Shown here piece after piece: positions 47,643-55,970 of a stretch of 64,000 nucleotides of DNA. Source of the stretch: Ligaoa zhengdingensis. GTDB lineage: Bacteria; Bacillota; Clostridia; Oscillospirales; Ruminococcaceae. Each line of letters opens with the position of its first letter. The stretch's first letter is position 1. Under the pieces are notes generated by a model. It was not told the origin of the DNA, did not search any database, and saw only the letters and a list, made by a program, of their open reading frames with translations. The stretch covers positions 1 through 64,000 of the forward strand of contig NZ_JACRST010000013.1 of NCBI RefSeq assembly GCF_014384885.1, read 5' to 3'. Position numbers and translations under genes: made by a program.

Positions 47643-50357
47643 GTGAAAAAGAAATTCTGTCGGCCTTTCACCTCGTTTCTCGCGGTAGCGGTGGTAATTG
47701 CCTGCTTGGGCGCTTCTGTCTTCGCCGAGTGGGACCTCCCCACCGACACCGCGGTTTTGCCCGGCGTGGAGGAACGCACGCCCGACCTTGAGCAGCCCGA
47801 TGGGGACAGCAGCGCAGAGGAAACGCCGCCGGACGATTCGGAATCGGAGGCATCGTCCGGGGAAGACACCTCCGAAGCGGGGGGCAGTTCAGAAAGCAGC
47901 GAAGTCCCCGAAGATGGGCCCTCCTCCTCTGAGACCTCATCCGAGGAGGAGAGCGCTCCCTCCAGCAGCGATGCGGACGAGGGCGAACCGGCGTCCTCCT
48001 CCAGCGCGCCGGATTCCTCGGAGAAAGCGGCGCCCATCCACCAGCCGGGTTGCACCCTTGCTCCCGACCATGAGGGGCCCTGTGAAACCGGCACGGCGGA
48101 CAGCCACCCCACCGCTGAGCCCTCCGAGCCGCTGGGAGATGCTCAAGCGGAAACGCCCGTGTCTTTGGCAGCGCTTCCCGAGGAGGAGCCCCTGCCGGTT
48201 ACGCTGATCCACGGCGGCGAAGAAACCTCCTACGCCACCCTGGAGGAGGCGGTGGAGCATTCCGCCGACGGCGACCGCATCCTGCTCGCCGCGGGGGAGG
48301 TGTACGCATCCAGCCGCACCCTCTCCATCGCGCACAGCCTGACCATCGAGGGCACGGGGGATAGCGAAGATCTGCCGGTTATCGCCGGCAGCGCCCTGTT
48401 CACCTGCGAAGCCGATGGGCAGACCATCGCGTTCCGTGATCTACATTTTTCCGTCGATGAGGGGAGCACCTGGGTGATCTACCTCAACGGGTCGGGCTCA
48501 ACCGTCTCAGTGGACGGCTGCACCTTCACGCTCGCGGACGGCGCGGATTACGGCTTCAACCTGGTGCTGAATGAGACCGGAGCCTCCGGGCGCATTCTGT
48601 TCCGCGGCAACCTCGTGGACATGCTCTGTGTCGCGCCGGTGGTCGGCGCGGGCAACGGCAGCGTCATCACCGGAAACGAATTCCATATCGGCGCGGAGCA
48701 GGCCGGCGGATGGCGCACCGAGGTTATCTCGGTGACAGCCGGCGCGGACGGCGAGGTAGTCATTTCGGACAACTGGTTTCTCGGGGCCAACCGCGCGATC
48801 AGCGTCAACTATTCCGCCATGCCCGGCAGCGGCCTGACCTGCAAAAACAACCGCTTTCTCGATACCCGCTACGCCTTTGAGCTGGGCAGCGAGGCGAACC
48901 GGGGCTGCGGCCAATACGACCTCTCGGAAAACTACTACCGCTTTGGCGATGCCGTATTCGCGCCCCGCGTGCAGGACGCGGATGCGGACGGCGCCCTCTA
49001 CAGCGGCGCCCAGGCGGTCGTCTACCCGTACTACCTGGACGAGGATTTGCAGGAGCTGAGCGATGCGGCGGACAGCAGCCTGGTCGCGGTGGCCAAGCCG
49101 GCGGTCTCGCGCATCGAGATCGACGGCGTCCCGGAGGCGCTGCGCGAGCTGGTGCAGCGCTCGGTGAACGAGATGATACAGAACGAAGCGGTGTCCACCG
49201 CCCCGCCGCGCGGCCTGGTGGAGGCGATCACCGGGCTTCCCGCAGCCGGCGACCTTCAGGTTTCGGTCATCCCCGCGATCGAGGAGCTCCGCGCCACACA
49301 GGTGCCGGGGGCAAACGGACAAAAGGAGCCGGTGATCACGGCGGTGGTGTTCGACGCCAAGGCGTATTACCAGCCGGCGGGTTCGTCGGAGGGGCCATGG
49401 GTGATCTCCAACCGCTATCTGCGGCAGCGCAACGTCACCTTCCGCCTGCCCATCCCCACCGCATTCGACGCCAAATACGCCCGTGTGGAGCACCGCTCCG
49501 ATCGGGACGGCAGCACCGCCACCTCCTATCTCGACATCCTGACCAGCCCTGCGGGGAACGCGCGCTACGTCCTTGTCTCCGCGGACAGCTTTGGAACATT
49601 CACCCTGACGCCCACCAACCGCAAGCCTTCCGCATCTCATTCCGGAGGATCGGCGCAGCCGTCGGCCGCCAACACCGAATACGAATTCTGGATGGAAGTG
49701 AAGGACCGCATCGACAACGCCGCGGATGGGAATACTCTCTATGTGCAGGCAGGGGACTGGAACCACGTCTCATCGGCCGTGCTGCAGGCGCTGTACGGCC
49801 GCGACCTCTCCCTCACCATCTCCTACGGCAGATCCGGCGAACTCACTCTGAAGGGCGAGGAACTCGACCGGGTGGACGACGGGCGCATCTACTACACCAT
49901 TGCGGAATTGATCGAGCGCTACAAGGCTCCGGCGGCTGAAGACGCCACATCCTCGCAGAGCACCGCCCCGGTGACGGTGCCGACCTTTACGGGAACGGTG
50001 ACGACCTCCGCTTCCTCCGAGTCCTCGTCATCTCAAGCGTCGCCGTCCTCCTCCGCTGCACCAACCCCGTCGAGCTCCGACAGCGCCGCACCCACTGCGG
50101 CGAGCGGACAGCCCACTCCGGCTGAGTCGGAGCTCGAGATTCCACTCTGGGTGATGATCGCGGCGCCGCTCGCAGCGGTTCTGCTGGTGGTACTGATCAG
50201 CCTGCTGGTGGCGCACCGGCGCAAAAAGGCAAAGCAGGAGAATCCGCTGCCGCCCTACCCGCTCTCCCCCACTGAGTTTTCATCATCCACAGACGGGGCC
50301 GCCGCGGAAACTCAACCGGATTCCGCCAAGCCGACCGAGGACAACCCCTGGAATTGA
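47643..50357 (+). CDS. Large surface protein with right-handed-helix-like region and C-terminal membrane anchor
   Basis: 904 residues from GTG 47643 after AGGGGGA. Signal peptide 1-29; acidic Ser/Glu-rich region about 35-140; a QPGCTLAPDHEGPCE Cys pair; then about 175-460 with repeated short strands (DGDRILLAAGEVYASSRTLSIA, FRGNLV, ISDNWFLGANRAISVN) like a parallel beta-helix; a helical and beta part to 640; a compact domain at about 679-760 (YEFWMEVKDRIDNAADG...YYTIAELIERY) shared with the protein at 1-675; Ser/Thr linker; one helix (833-858), basic stop signal and a 45-residue cytoplasmic tail. Probably displays a carbohydrate- or matrix-binding stalk; function unknown. Confidence 0.75.
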   Translation: MKKKFCRPFTSFLAVAVVIACLGASVFAEWDLPTDTAVLPGVEERTPDLEQPDGDSSAEETPPDDSESEASSGEDTSEAGGSSESSEVPEDGPSSSETSSEEESAPSSSDADEGEPASSSSAPDSSEKAAPIHQPGCTLAPDHEGPCETGTADSHPTAEPSEPLGDAQAETPVSLAALPEEEPLPVTLIHGGEETSYATLEEAVEHSADGDRILLAAGEVYASSRTLSIAHSLTIEGTGDSEDLPVIAGSALFTCEADGQTIAFRDLHFSVDEGSTWVIYLNGSGSTVSVDGCTFTLADGADYGFNLVLNETGASGRILFRGNLVDMLCVAPVVGAGNGSVITGNEFHIGAEQAGGWRTEVISVTAGADGEVVISDNWFLGANRAISVNYSAMPGSGLTCKNNRFLDTRYAFELGSEANRGCGQYDLSENYYRFGDAVFAPRVQDADADGALYSGAQAVVYPYYLDEDLQELSDAADSSLVAVAKPAVSRIEIDGVPEALRELVQRSVNEMIQNEAVSTAPPRGLVEAITGLPAAGDLQVSVIPAIEELRATQVPGANGQKEPVITAVVFDAKAYYQPAGSSEGPWVISNRYLRQRNVTFRLPIPTAFDAKYARVEHRSDRDGSTATSYLDILTSPAGNARYVLVSADSFGTFTLTPTNRKPSASHSGGSAQPSAANTEYEFWMEVKDRIDNAADGNTLYVQAGDWNHVSSAVLQALYGRDLSLTISYGRSGELTLKGEELDRVDDGRIYYTIAELIERYKAPAAEDATSSQSTAPVTVPTFTGTVTTSASSESSSSQASPSSSAAPTPSSSDSAAPTAASGQPTPAESELEIPLWVMIAAPLAAVLLVVLISLLVAHRRKKAKQENPLPPYPLSPTEFSSSTDGAAAETQPDSAKPTEDNPWN

Positions 50358-50389
50358 CCAACAATCCACGCTGGAAGGAATGATTCTAC

Positions 50390-50923
50390 ATGAACAGACA
50401 GCCCGGCCTCATCCACATCTACTGCGGCGACGGCAAGGGAAAAACCACCGCCGCCATGGGCTTAGCGCTACGCGCCGCAGGCAACGGGATGCAGGTTGCC
50501 ATTGTGCAGTTTCTCAAGGGGCAGACGAGCGGCGAGCTCCGCTCCCTGGAGCTGCTGCCCAACATCACCGTCATCCGCGAGCAGATGAGTCCCAAGTTCA
50601 CCTTCCAGATGAACCCAGAGGAGCTGGATCAGACCCGCGAGATCCACAGCCGCTACCTGCACTGTGCCTTAGAGCTCGCCCGCGAGGGGCGCTGCGATAT
50701 GCTGATCCTGGATGAGCTGATGGGTGCGCTCAGCTGCGGCCTTATCGACGAGGCGCTGCTGCACGAGCTGGTCGATCACAAACCGGAGCCGCTCGAGCTG
50801 GTGATGACCGGGCGCAACCCGCCCCAGTGGCTGCTGGATCGGGCGGACTATGTATCGGAAATCTGCAAGCGCAAACATCCCTATGACCGGGGCATCGCGG
50901 CACGGCCGGGTGTGGAGCGCTGA
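50390..50923 (+). CDS. cobO: Cob(I)yrinic acid a,c-diamide / cob(I)alamin adenosyltransferase
   Basis: 177 residues. LIHIYCGDGKGKTTAAMGLALRAAG is the reversed P-loop of the CobA/CobO/BtuR family, with FLKGQTSGEL and MLILDELMGALSCGLID as further motifs and EICKRKHPYDRGIAARPGVE at the end. Adds the adenosyl ligand to cobalamin precursors. No other cobalamin genes nearby, which suggests salvage. Relevant to corrinoid-dependent methyl transfer at 22795-24063. Confidence 0.93.
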   Translation: MNRQPGLIHIYCGDGKGKTTAAMGLALRAAGNGMQVAIVQFLKGQTSGELRSLELLPNITVIREQMSPKFTFQMNPEELDQTREIHSRYLHCALELAREGRCDMLILDELMGALSCGLIDEALLHELVDHKPEPLELVMTGRNPPQWLLDRADYVSEICKRKHPYDRGIAARPGVER

Positions 50924-50937
50924 ATCAGCCAAAAAGT

Positions 50938-50980
50938 AAAAGAGGCGGGGCCCTGTTCTAAAAGGGTCCGCCTCTTTTTT
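50938..50980. terminator. Bidirectional terminator between cobO and rubrerythrin
   Basis: AAAGAGGCGG.GCCCT/AGGG.CCGCCTCTTT stem and T-run. Confidence 0.85.
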
Positions 50981-50985
50981 GTTCC

Positions 50986-51525
50986 TCAGTAGTTGTTCGC
51001 CTTCTCCTGAAAATACGCCTGGCCGTAGCCGCACACCGGGCAAATCTGCGGCGCTGTGGTGCCGACATGCTCGTGGCCGCAGTTGCTGCAAATCCAGACG
51101 ATCTTGTCGTCCTTTTGGAAGACCGCGCCGTTTTTGAGAGTCTCGATCAGCTCGCGGTAGCGCTTTTCGTGCTCCTTCTCGATCGCCGCCACCAGCTGCA
51201 TCTTATTGGCGATCTCGTTGAAGCCCTCGGCCTTCGCCTGCTCGGCAAATTGGGGGTACATTTCGCTCCACTCGTAGTGTTCGCCGCCCGCGGCGTCGGT
51301 CAGGTTTACCTCGGTGTTTTTGAAGTCGCCGCCGTGCAGGTATTTCAGCCACTGTTCGGCGTGCGCCTTCTCGTTTTTTGCGGTCTCGTCAAAAATCTGT
51401 GCGAGCTGCTCATATCCGTCCTTGCGGGCGAGCTCCGCATAAATGGTATATTTTGTGCGCGCCTGCGATTCCCCCGCATATGCGGCCATCAGGTTGGCTT
51501 CCGTCTTGCTTCCTTTGAATTCCAT
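50986..51525 (-). CDS. rbr: Rubrerythrin
   Basis: 179 residues. Four-helix di-iron domain with Glu/His ligands in YAGESQART, FDETAKNEKAHAEQW and AAIEKEHEKRYREL, then a C-terminal rubredoxin-like domain with ICSNCGHEH and CPVCGYGQAYF. It reduces hydrogen peroxide in anaerobes, with electrons from rubredoxin. Own gene with GGGAGGAAT ribosome site. Confidence 0.97.
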   Translation of the reverse strand: MEFKGSKTEANLMAAYAGESQARTKYTIYAELARKDGYEQLAQIFDETAKNEKAHAEQWLKYLHGGDFKNTEVNLTDAAGGEHYEWSEMYPQFAEQAKAEGFNEIANKMQLVAAIEKEHEKRYRELIETLKNGAVFQKDDKIVWICSNCGHEHVGTTAPQICPVCGYGQAYFQEKANNY

Positions 51526-51580
51526 CGTATTCCTCCCACATTGGTTGATTTAACCTTAATATGGGATAAAACGCCCGCGG

Positions 51581-52936
51581 TTATTCAGCCGGCGGCGGCA
51601 AATCCGGCTCCTGCGGCCGCCCGGACATCTCCAGTGCCAAGAGGTACAGCGCCGCGATAAATTCATCCGCAGCCAGCCTGCCGATCACCCGCATCAAGGG
51701 GGATTCGTCGCCGCGCTCGTACCCCTTGCGCAGCTCGCTGAGGAGGAACGCTGTGACATGCCGCCGATCGATCCCCTCCAGCAGAGCGAGCAGTTCCTTG
51801 GGTCGGCGCAGCTCCTCTAAATCGCTGCGCAGCTCCTCCAAATCCACCGCATGGAGCCGATCGGCCTCGCTGCGCAGCGCTGTGTTGAACTGCTCGAAGG
51901 TGTAGACCTCCAGCGGCGGGAGCGCAAAGATGCGCGCCGCTGTCTCGGCCGCCGCTGTGATACCCGCCGGGGTGGTCATGCGCACGCGCGCGCCGGATCG
52001 CACCGCGCGCGCCAAACAGAGCGCTGCGTTGGGGTCGGGCTGAAGCCGCGCCCTGTGGCAGGGCTGAACTGTGATCCCCAGTTTGATGGTGATAAGGTCG
52101 AAATATCGCCCCAGCTCGCGTGCGTTCTCAACGATCTCGCCCGGCCGGAATGCGTATGCCTCGCCCTCGAGTTTGCCGAACTCCTTGAGGCCGTCGAGGT
52201 AGCCGAGCTGCATATTGCGCACGGCCACCTCCTGATCGAACAGCAGAAACACCCCCAGATCCCACCGGCTGCGGACGTAGCGCAGCTTGACCCCGCTCTT
52301 GGCGTGAACCGCCTTTTGCCGCCCGATCGCCTCCAGATCGACCGCGACGATCTCCTCTGCGCCCCGCTCCATCGCCAGATTGACCGGCATGTTGTCGTAG
52401 TAGCCCCCATCGATATACTTCGCCCCGCCGATCTCCCGCATCTTCATCGCGGGGAAGCAGGCGGCGCTCGCCATCAGGTAATCCACCAGCTCGCCGGGCG
52501 GCAGGGTATCCTTGCTGATGATGCGCGGGGTCAGGCTGGGGTACTCCACCGTGACGATTGCAAAGTCGAGCGGCGAATTCCGGATGCGTTCTTCATCCAC
52601 GCAGCGGCGCAAAATCTCCTCCAGCGGGCGCGGATCCGCCCCGCCGTTCTTTGCCATCTCCGAAAGGAACAGCGCCAGCTTGCTGTTGAAGTCACGCAGG
52701 CCGTCGATCTTGTCGTCGATCTGCATGTTGAGCACGTCGGTGGTCGAGATGCTCTGCCACATCTGGACCGCCGCGTCGTAATCCCCCTGCACCACCAGCG
52801 CGCCGTTGAGCGCGCCCACCGAGGTGCCGGTGACGATGTCAAAGTCCCATCCGAGCTCGCGCAGCGCGCGCCACACCCCGACCTGATAGGAACCGCGCGA
52901 GCCTCCGCCCGCCAAAACCAGCGCCCGTTTTCTCAT
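51581..52936 (-). CDS. Patatin-like phospholipase
   Basis: 451 residues. Oxyanion loop ALVLAGGGSRGSYQVGVWRAL, nucleophile Ser in GTSVGALNGALV near residue 43, and catalytic Asp in DGGYYDNMPVNLA near residue 180. The patatin domain fills about 1-280; the C-terminal 170 residues are mostly helical and unassigned. Hydrolyses phospholipid or lipid ester bonds. Its ATG overlaps the ImmA-like stop by 4 bases (ATGA), so it is translated with the XRE and metallopeptidase genes, an uncommon combination. Confidence 0.9.
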   Translation of the reverse strand: MRKRALVLAGGGSRGSYQVGVWRALRELGWDFDIVTGTSVGALNGALVVQGDYDAAVQMWQSISTTDVLNMQIDDKIDGLRDFNSKLALFLSEMAKNGGADPRPLEEILRRCVDEERIRNSPLDFAIVTVEYPSLTPRIISKDTLPPGELVDYLMASAACFPAMKMREIGGAKYIDGGYYDNMPVNLAMERGAEEIVAVDLEAIGRQKAVHAKSGVKLRYVRSRWDLGVFLLFDQEVAVRNMQLGYLDGLKEFGKLEGEAYAFRPGEIVENARELGRYFDLITIKLGITVQPCHRARLQPDPNAALCLARAVRSGARVRMTTPAGITAAAETAARIFALPPLEVYTFEQFNTALRSEADRLHAVDLEELRSDLEELRRPKELLALLEGIDRRHVTAFLLSELRKGYERGDESPLMRVIGRLAADEFIAALYLLALEMSGRPQEPDLPPPAE

Positions 52937-53412
52937 CTCTGCCCCGCTCCTTCCTCACAGGTTCCCTGCGCCGCCCTGCCGCGGAACCCAAAGTACAGCC
53001 GCACCAGCCGCTCCGGCAGCCCCGTGCGGCGCGCGATATCCTCCAATGTGATCGCCTCGTCCCCCGTCTGCGGCTCCTCCATCAACAAGCAGGCACAGAA
53101 GAGGTCCGCTTCCAGTTCATAGCGCCGACCGTTGAACTGCTGCGTGTGGGCGCGCAGATACACGCTGTTGTAGTCGCGATGCAACACCGCGTGGCCCAAC
53201 TCGTGCCCGCAGGTGACTCTCGCCTCGTTTTCCTCCAGCTCCTGATTGATAAAAACCATCTGTCTGCCTCTCAGAGACAGATAAAACCCTTTGACATCCA
53301 CCGGCAGGTCACAAAAAAGCACTCCGATTCCAAGCGCCTCGCTCAGCGCAAACGGGTCGTTGGTTCCATATTGCCTGATTAGCCCGCCGACGGTCCTGAA
53401 GATGTCCGACAC
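52933..53412 (-). CDS. ImmA/IrrE family metallopeptidase
   Basis: 159 residues from GTG 53412, directly after the XRE stop, with CGGAGG inside the XRE gene as ribosome site. Zinc motif HELGH in VTCGHELGHAVLHRDYN and a third ligand Glu in RYELEADLFCACLLM. ImmA-type proteases cleave the partner XRE repressor after a DNA-damage or other signal (ICEBs1 ImmA/ImmR; Deinococcus IrrE/DdrO). Here the partner is the adjacent upstream gene. Confidence 0.9.
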   Translation of the reverse strand: MSDIFRTVGGLIRQYGTNDPFALSEALGIGVLFCDLPVDVKGFYLSLRGRQMVFINQELEENEARVTCGHELGHAVLHRDYNSVYLRAHTQQFNGRRYELEADLFCACLLMEEPQTGDEAITLEDIARRTGLPERLVRLYFGFRGRAAQGTCEEGAGQR

Positions 53413-53799
53413 TCAGCTTCTTCCTCCGTTTTGTTTCATATTCTTTTGGCCCAGCACGATGCCGATGCCCAACCGGATGGCGTCGACGATCTTCTCACTA
53501 TCCGCCGGATCGAGCAGCACGCCGTTGAACATCAGCCCCTCAGGCTGTAAAATCGCCTCGCGCACGCTCTCGATGATCTCATCCAGGTCGTGCTGCTGGC
53601 TTTCCCCGCCCGACCCGAGCAGGAAATCGCTCGAGACATGGAACACCGCGCACAGCTTTCCGAGCGTTTCGTGGTCCGGCTCCCGACGCCCTTGCTCATA
53701 CATGCCGATAGCGCTGGGGGAAACACCGATTTCATGCGCCAGCTGCGCCTGGCTCATCCCCCTGATCTTCCGCAACTCCTTCAGTCGCACACCCAACAA
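53413..53799 (-). CDS. XRE family repressor, ImmR/DdrO-like
   Basis: 128 residues; start is one of two TTG codons (53799 or 53796) after AAAGGAG. HTH LRKIRGMSQAQLAHEIGVSPSAIGMYEQGRREPDHETL in the first 55 residues, then a C-terminal dimerisation part. Probably represses its own operon at the palindrome TACACAATTTGTGTA and is removed by the ImmA-like protease encoded next. Confidence 0.88.
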   Translation of the reverse strand: MLGVRLKELRKIRGMSQAQLAHEIGVSPSAIGMYEQGRREPDHETLGKLCAVFHVSSDFLLGSGGESQQHDLDEIIESVREAILQPEGLMFNGVLLDPADSEKIVDAIRLGIGIVLGQKNMKQNGGRS

Positions 53800-53825
53800 A
53801 TCAGCTCATCTCCTTTCTTATAGAT

Positions 53826-53840
53826 TACACAATTTGTGTA
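53826..53840 (-). promoter_or_regulatory. 15-bp palindromic operator upstream of XRE-ImmA-patatin
   Basis: TACACAA-T-TTGTGTA, perfect 7-bp arms; minus-strand TTGACA lies just upstream (53845-53850) so the palindrome occupies the promoter spacer. Confidence 0.7.
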
Positions 53841-53883
53841 GAAATGTCAAGAAAAATTTTTGGAATAATTTTCCTCGTTCACA

Positions 53884-53912
53884 TTGACAGTTTCCCATTC
53901 CTGTGCTAGTCT
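53884..53912 (+). promoter_or_regulatory. Promoter of the small-protein/sigma-like pair
   Basis: Perfect TTGACA, 17-base spacer, TAGTCT. A CCCCCTT/AAGGGGG hairpin (53924-53951) follows, then an SOS-like box. Confidence 0.6.
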
Positions 53913-53961
53913 TGAAGTTAAGGCCCCCTTGTTTCCACTCGGCAAGGGGGGCAGATTATTA

Positions 53962-53973
53962 GAACATATGTTT
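53962..53973 (+). promoter_or_regulatory. SOS-like box before the sigma-like pair
   Basis: GAAC-ATAT-GTTT in AGAACATATGTTTT, same class as the three boxes at 47383-47452; single copy, about 60 bases upstream of the TTG start. Confidence 0.4.
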
Positions 53974-54035
53974 TATACATCCGCCCTGAGAGGTCTAAAA
54001 ACACAAAACGTGTATTGGAAGGGAGAGTGCAAAAT

Positions 54036-54257
54036 TTGAACTACAACGCCATGATCGAGGAATACACCCGCACGGAGGATCTGCTTCGCGGACGGGTCAC
54101 AAGTATGCGCCAGGATATCAAACGGCTTCCCTTCGCCGAGCGGGATCTGCTCAAGCGCCGCTTGGCCGTGATGCAGGAGGAGCTGTACGATGTGATGCTG
54201 GTGCGCATGGAACTTGTGCGCCGCCAGCAGGAGGAGCGGGAGGGTGTGCTATGCTGA
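54036..54257 (+). CDS. Small helical protein of unknown function
   Basis: 73 residues if started at TTG 54036 (GGAAGGGAGAG 9 bases upstream); ATG 54051 is alternative. Almost entirely helical and highly charged (LLRGRVTSMRQDIKRLPFAE, RRLAVMQEELYDVMLVRM), with coiled-coil spacing. Overlaps the sigma-like gene by 7 bases. Similar two-gene pairs occur in integrated elements; whether this protein acts on the sigma-like partner is unknown. Confidence 0.65.
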   Translation: MNYNAMIEEYTRTEDLLRGRVTSMRQDIKRLPFAERDLLKRRLAVMQEELYDVMLVRMELVRRQQEEREGVLC

Positions 54258-54607
54258 GGCCGAGAAGCAAGCGCGTCTTTCTGGTGGAGGATATCGACAG
54301 CATCTCCGCACAGGTGTGCGTCCAAGCGGATGAGGACAACACCAACCGCCAATTTCTCACCGCGCTGCTGCGCGCCACCCGCTATGCAGTGGACCACGAA
54401 CTCACCGAACGCCAGCGGCAGTGCTTCACCAAGCGCTACTACGAGGGCCGCACCGTCACCGAGATCGCCGGCGAGCTGGGGTTGGACTGCTCCACCGTGT
54501 CACGGCATATCACGCTGGCGCGGCAGCGCATCCAGTCCCACGCGCGCTACTGCGTCTTTGCCTACCGCAATTCTCTGGATGGATATTCGGGAAACAACAG
54601 AAGTTGA
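54251..54607 (+). CDS. Sigma-70 region 4-like HTH protein
   Basis: 118 residues. The C-terminal half ELTERQRQCFTKRYYEGRTVTEIAGELGLDCSTVSRHITLARQRI is a sigma region 4/LuxR-like helix-turn-helix. There is no region 2, so it is not a complete sigma factor. Such short proteins often regulate late or transfer genes of phages and integrative elements; here no element surrounds it. Co-transcribed with the helical protein upstream. Confidence 0.75.
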   Translation: MLRPRSKRVFLVEDIDSISAQVCVQADEDNTNRQFLTALLRATRYAVDHELTERQRQCFTKRYYEGRTVTEIAGELGLDCSTVSRHITLARQRIQSHARYCVFAYRNSLDGYSGNNRS

Positions 54608-54706
54608 CCGATAATTTTTTATCATTATTTTCGACTGATTTTCCTCTTTTTTGTGTAGAATTTCTCATTGTAATCCGAATTTCCTTCGATTTTTTTGCAA
54701 AGCGGC

Positions 54707-54735
54707 TTGCCTTGACTATGATAAATGTCTATAAT
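54707..54735 (+). promoter_or_regulatory. Promoter of iron alcohol dehydrogenase
   Basis: TTGCCT, 17-base spacer, perfect TATAAT. Confidence 0.7.
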
Positions 54736-54778
54736 GAAGACAGGACAACCGGATTGATTACCACATTGGAGGTGCCCC

Positions 54779-55900
54779 ATGGATTTCAACTTTTTTCTGC
54801 CCACGCGCGTCATCAGCGGTGCGGGCTGTGTGCGAAAGGGCGGCGCAGTTTTTTCCGCCCTGGGCCGCCGCTGTCTGATCATCACCGGGCGGCACAGCGC
54901 CAAGCTCAGCGGCGCGTTGGACGACTGCACCGCAGCATTGACCGAACAGGGCGTAACCTACGAGGTGTTCGACGGCATCGGCCCCAACCCGCTGCTCTCC
55001 TCCTGCGAGGAGGCCGGCCGCCGCGCTCAGGCATTTGGCGCGGACTTTCTCATCGGGATCGGAGGCGGCTCCCCGCTCGACGCGACCAAGGCCGCAGCCT
55101 TTTTCGCCACCGGGCTGGTGCACGGGACCGAGCTGTACGGCAAACTCCCCGATTGCGCCCTGCCCTTTGTACTGATCGGTACCACCGCCGGAACCGGCAG
55201 CGAAGTGACCCCCTACTCGGTGCTCACCGTGGACGAGACCGGCCGCAAGAAATCGTTTTGCGACCACACCGGCCACCGCACCTTTGCGGTCTGCGCCTTT
55301 GCCGACCCGCACTACACCGAGGCGCTCCCCTACGGCATCACCATCAGCACCGCATTGGACGCCCTCTGCCACGCCATCGAGGGGTATTTCTCCTCCAAAG
55401 CGACCGATCTCTCGGATCTATTTGCAGCGCGGGCGGTATCGCTGCTGGTGGATGCGCTGCGCGCTGTCCACAAGCGGCCCAACAATGGGGATATCCCCTA
55501 TGCGGTGCGGGAGCGGCTGCTCTACGGATCGCTCTACGCCGGCGTGACCATCAGCACGACCGGGACGGGCTTTTGCCATCCGCTGGGGTATTTTCTCTCG
55601 GAGGAACACCAGATTCCGCACGGGCAGGCGTGCGCTGTCTATCTGCGTGCATTTTTGCGCGAAGCCAAGGCACACTGTTTTGAGAAGTACGCCCATCTGT
55701 TCGCCAGCCTGGGCTACGGCGGAAGCAGTGTCTCGGCGCTGATCGGCGAGCTGCTGGACGCCCCGCTGCCGCATCTCACCGACGAACAACTGCGCGAAGT
55801 GGCCCACCGCTGCGCGCCCACAGCAAACTTTGCGACCTCCCCGGGCGTATTCACCGAGGAGAAGGCATACACCCTATTGAAAGAGGTCTTCCCCGCCTGA
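54779..55900 (+). CDS. Iron-containing alcohol dehydrogenase
   Basis: 373 residues, GGAGG 6 bases upstream. NAD(P)-binding IGIGGGSPLDATKAAAF, then GTTAGTGSEVTPYSVLT, and metal ligands in HAIEGYFS and the later GTGFCHPLGYFL plus HGQACAVYL. This is the type III Fe-ADH family; members reduce aldehydes or oxidise alcohols and diols. Substrate cannot be specified. Monocistronic or co-read with the pyrophosphatase, which starts 70 bases downstream. Confidence 0.92.
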   Translation: MDFNFFLPTRVISGAGCVRKGGAVFSALGRRCLIITGRHSAKLSGALDDCTAALTEQGVTYEVFDGIGPNPLLSSCEEAGRRAQAFGADFLIGIGGGSPLDATKAAAFFATGLVHGTELYGKLPDCALPFVLIGTTAGTGSEVTPYSVLTVDETGRKKSFCDHTGHRTFAVCAFADPHYTEALPYGITISTALDALCHAIEGYFSSKATDLSDLFAARAVSLLVDALRAVHKRPNNGDIPYAVRERLLYGSLYAGVTISTTGTGFCHPLGYFLSEEHQIPHGQACAVYLRAFLREAKAHCFEKYAHLFASLGYGGSSVSALIGELLDAPLPHLTDEQLREVAHRCAPTANFATSPGVFTEEKAYTLLKEVFPA

Positions 55901-55970
55901 CGCGCCGGAGGAACCCACACCTATCATGAAAATTAGGCGCCCGCGGCGCTCAGGAAGGCGGAATAATACC

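Noticed and set aside
48507..49766. 419-codon minus-strand frame
   Set aside because: Antisense of the large surface protein.
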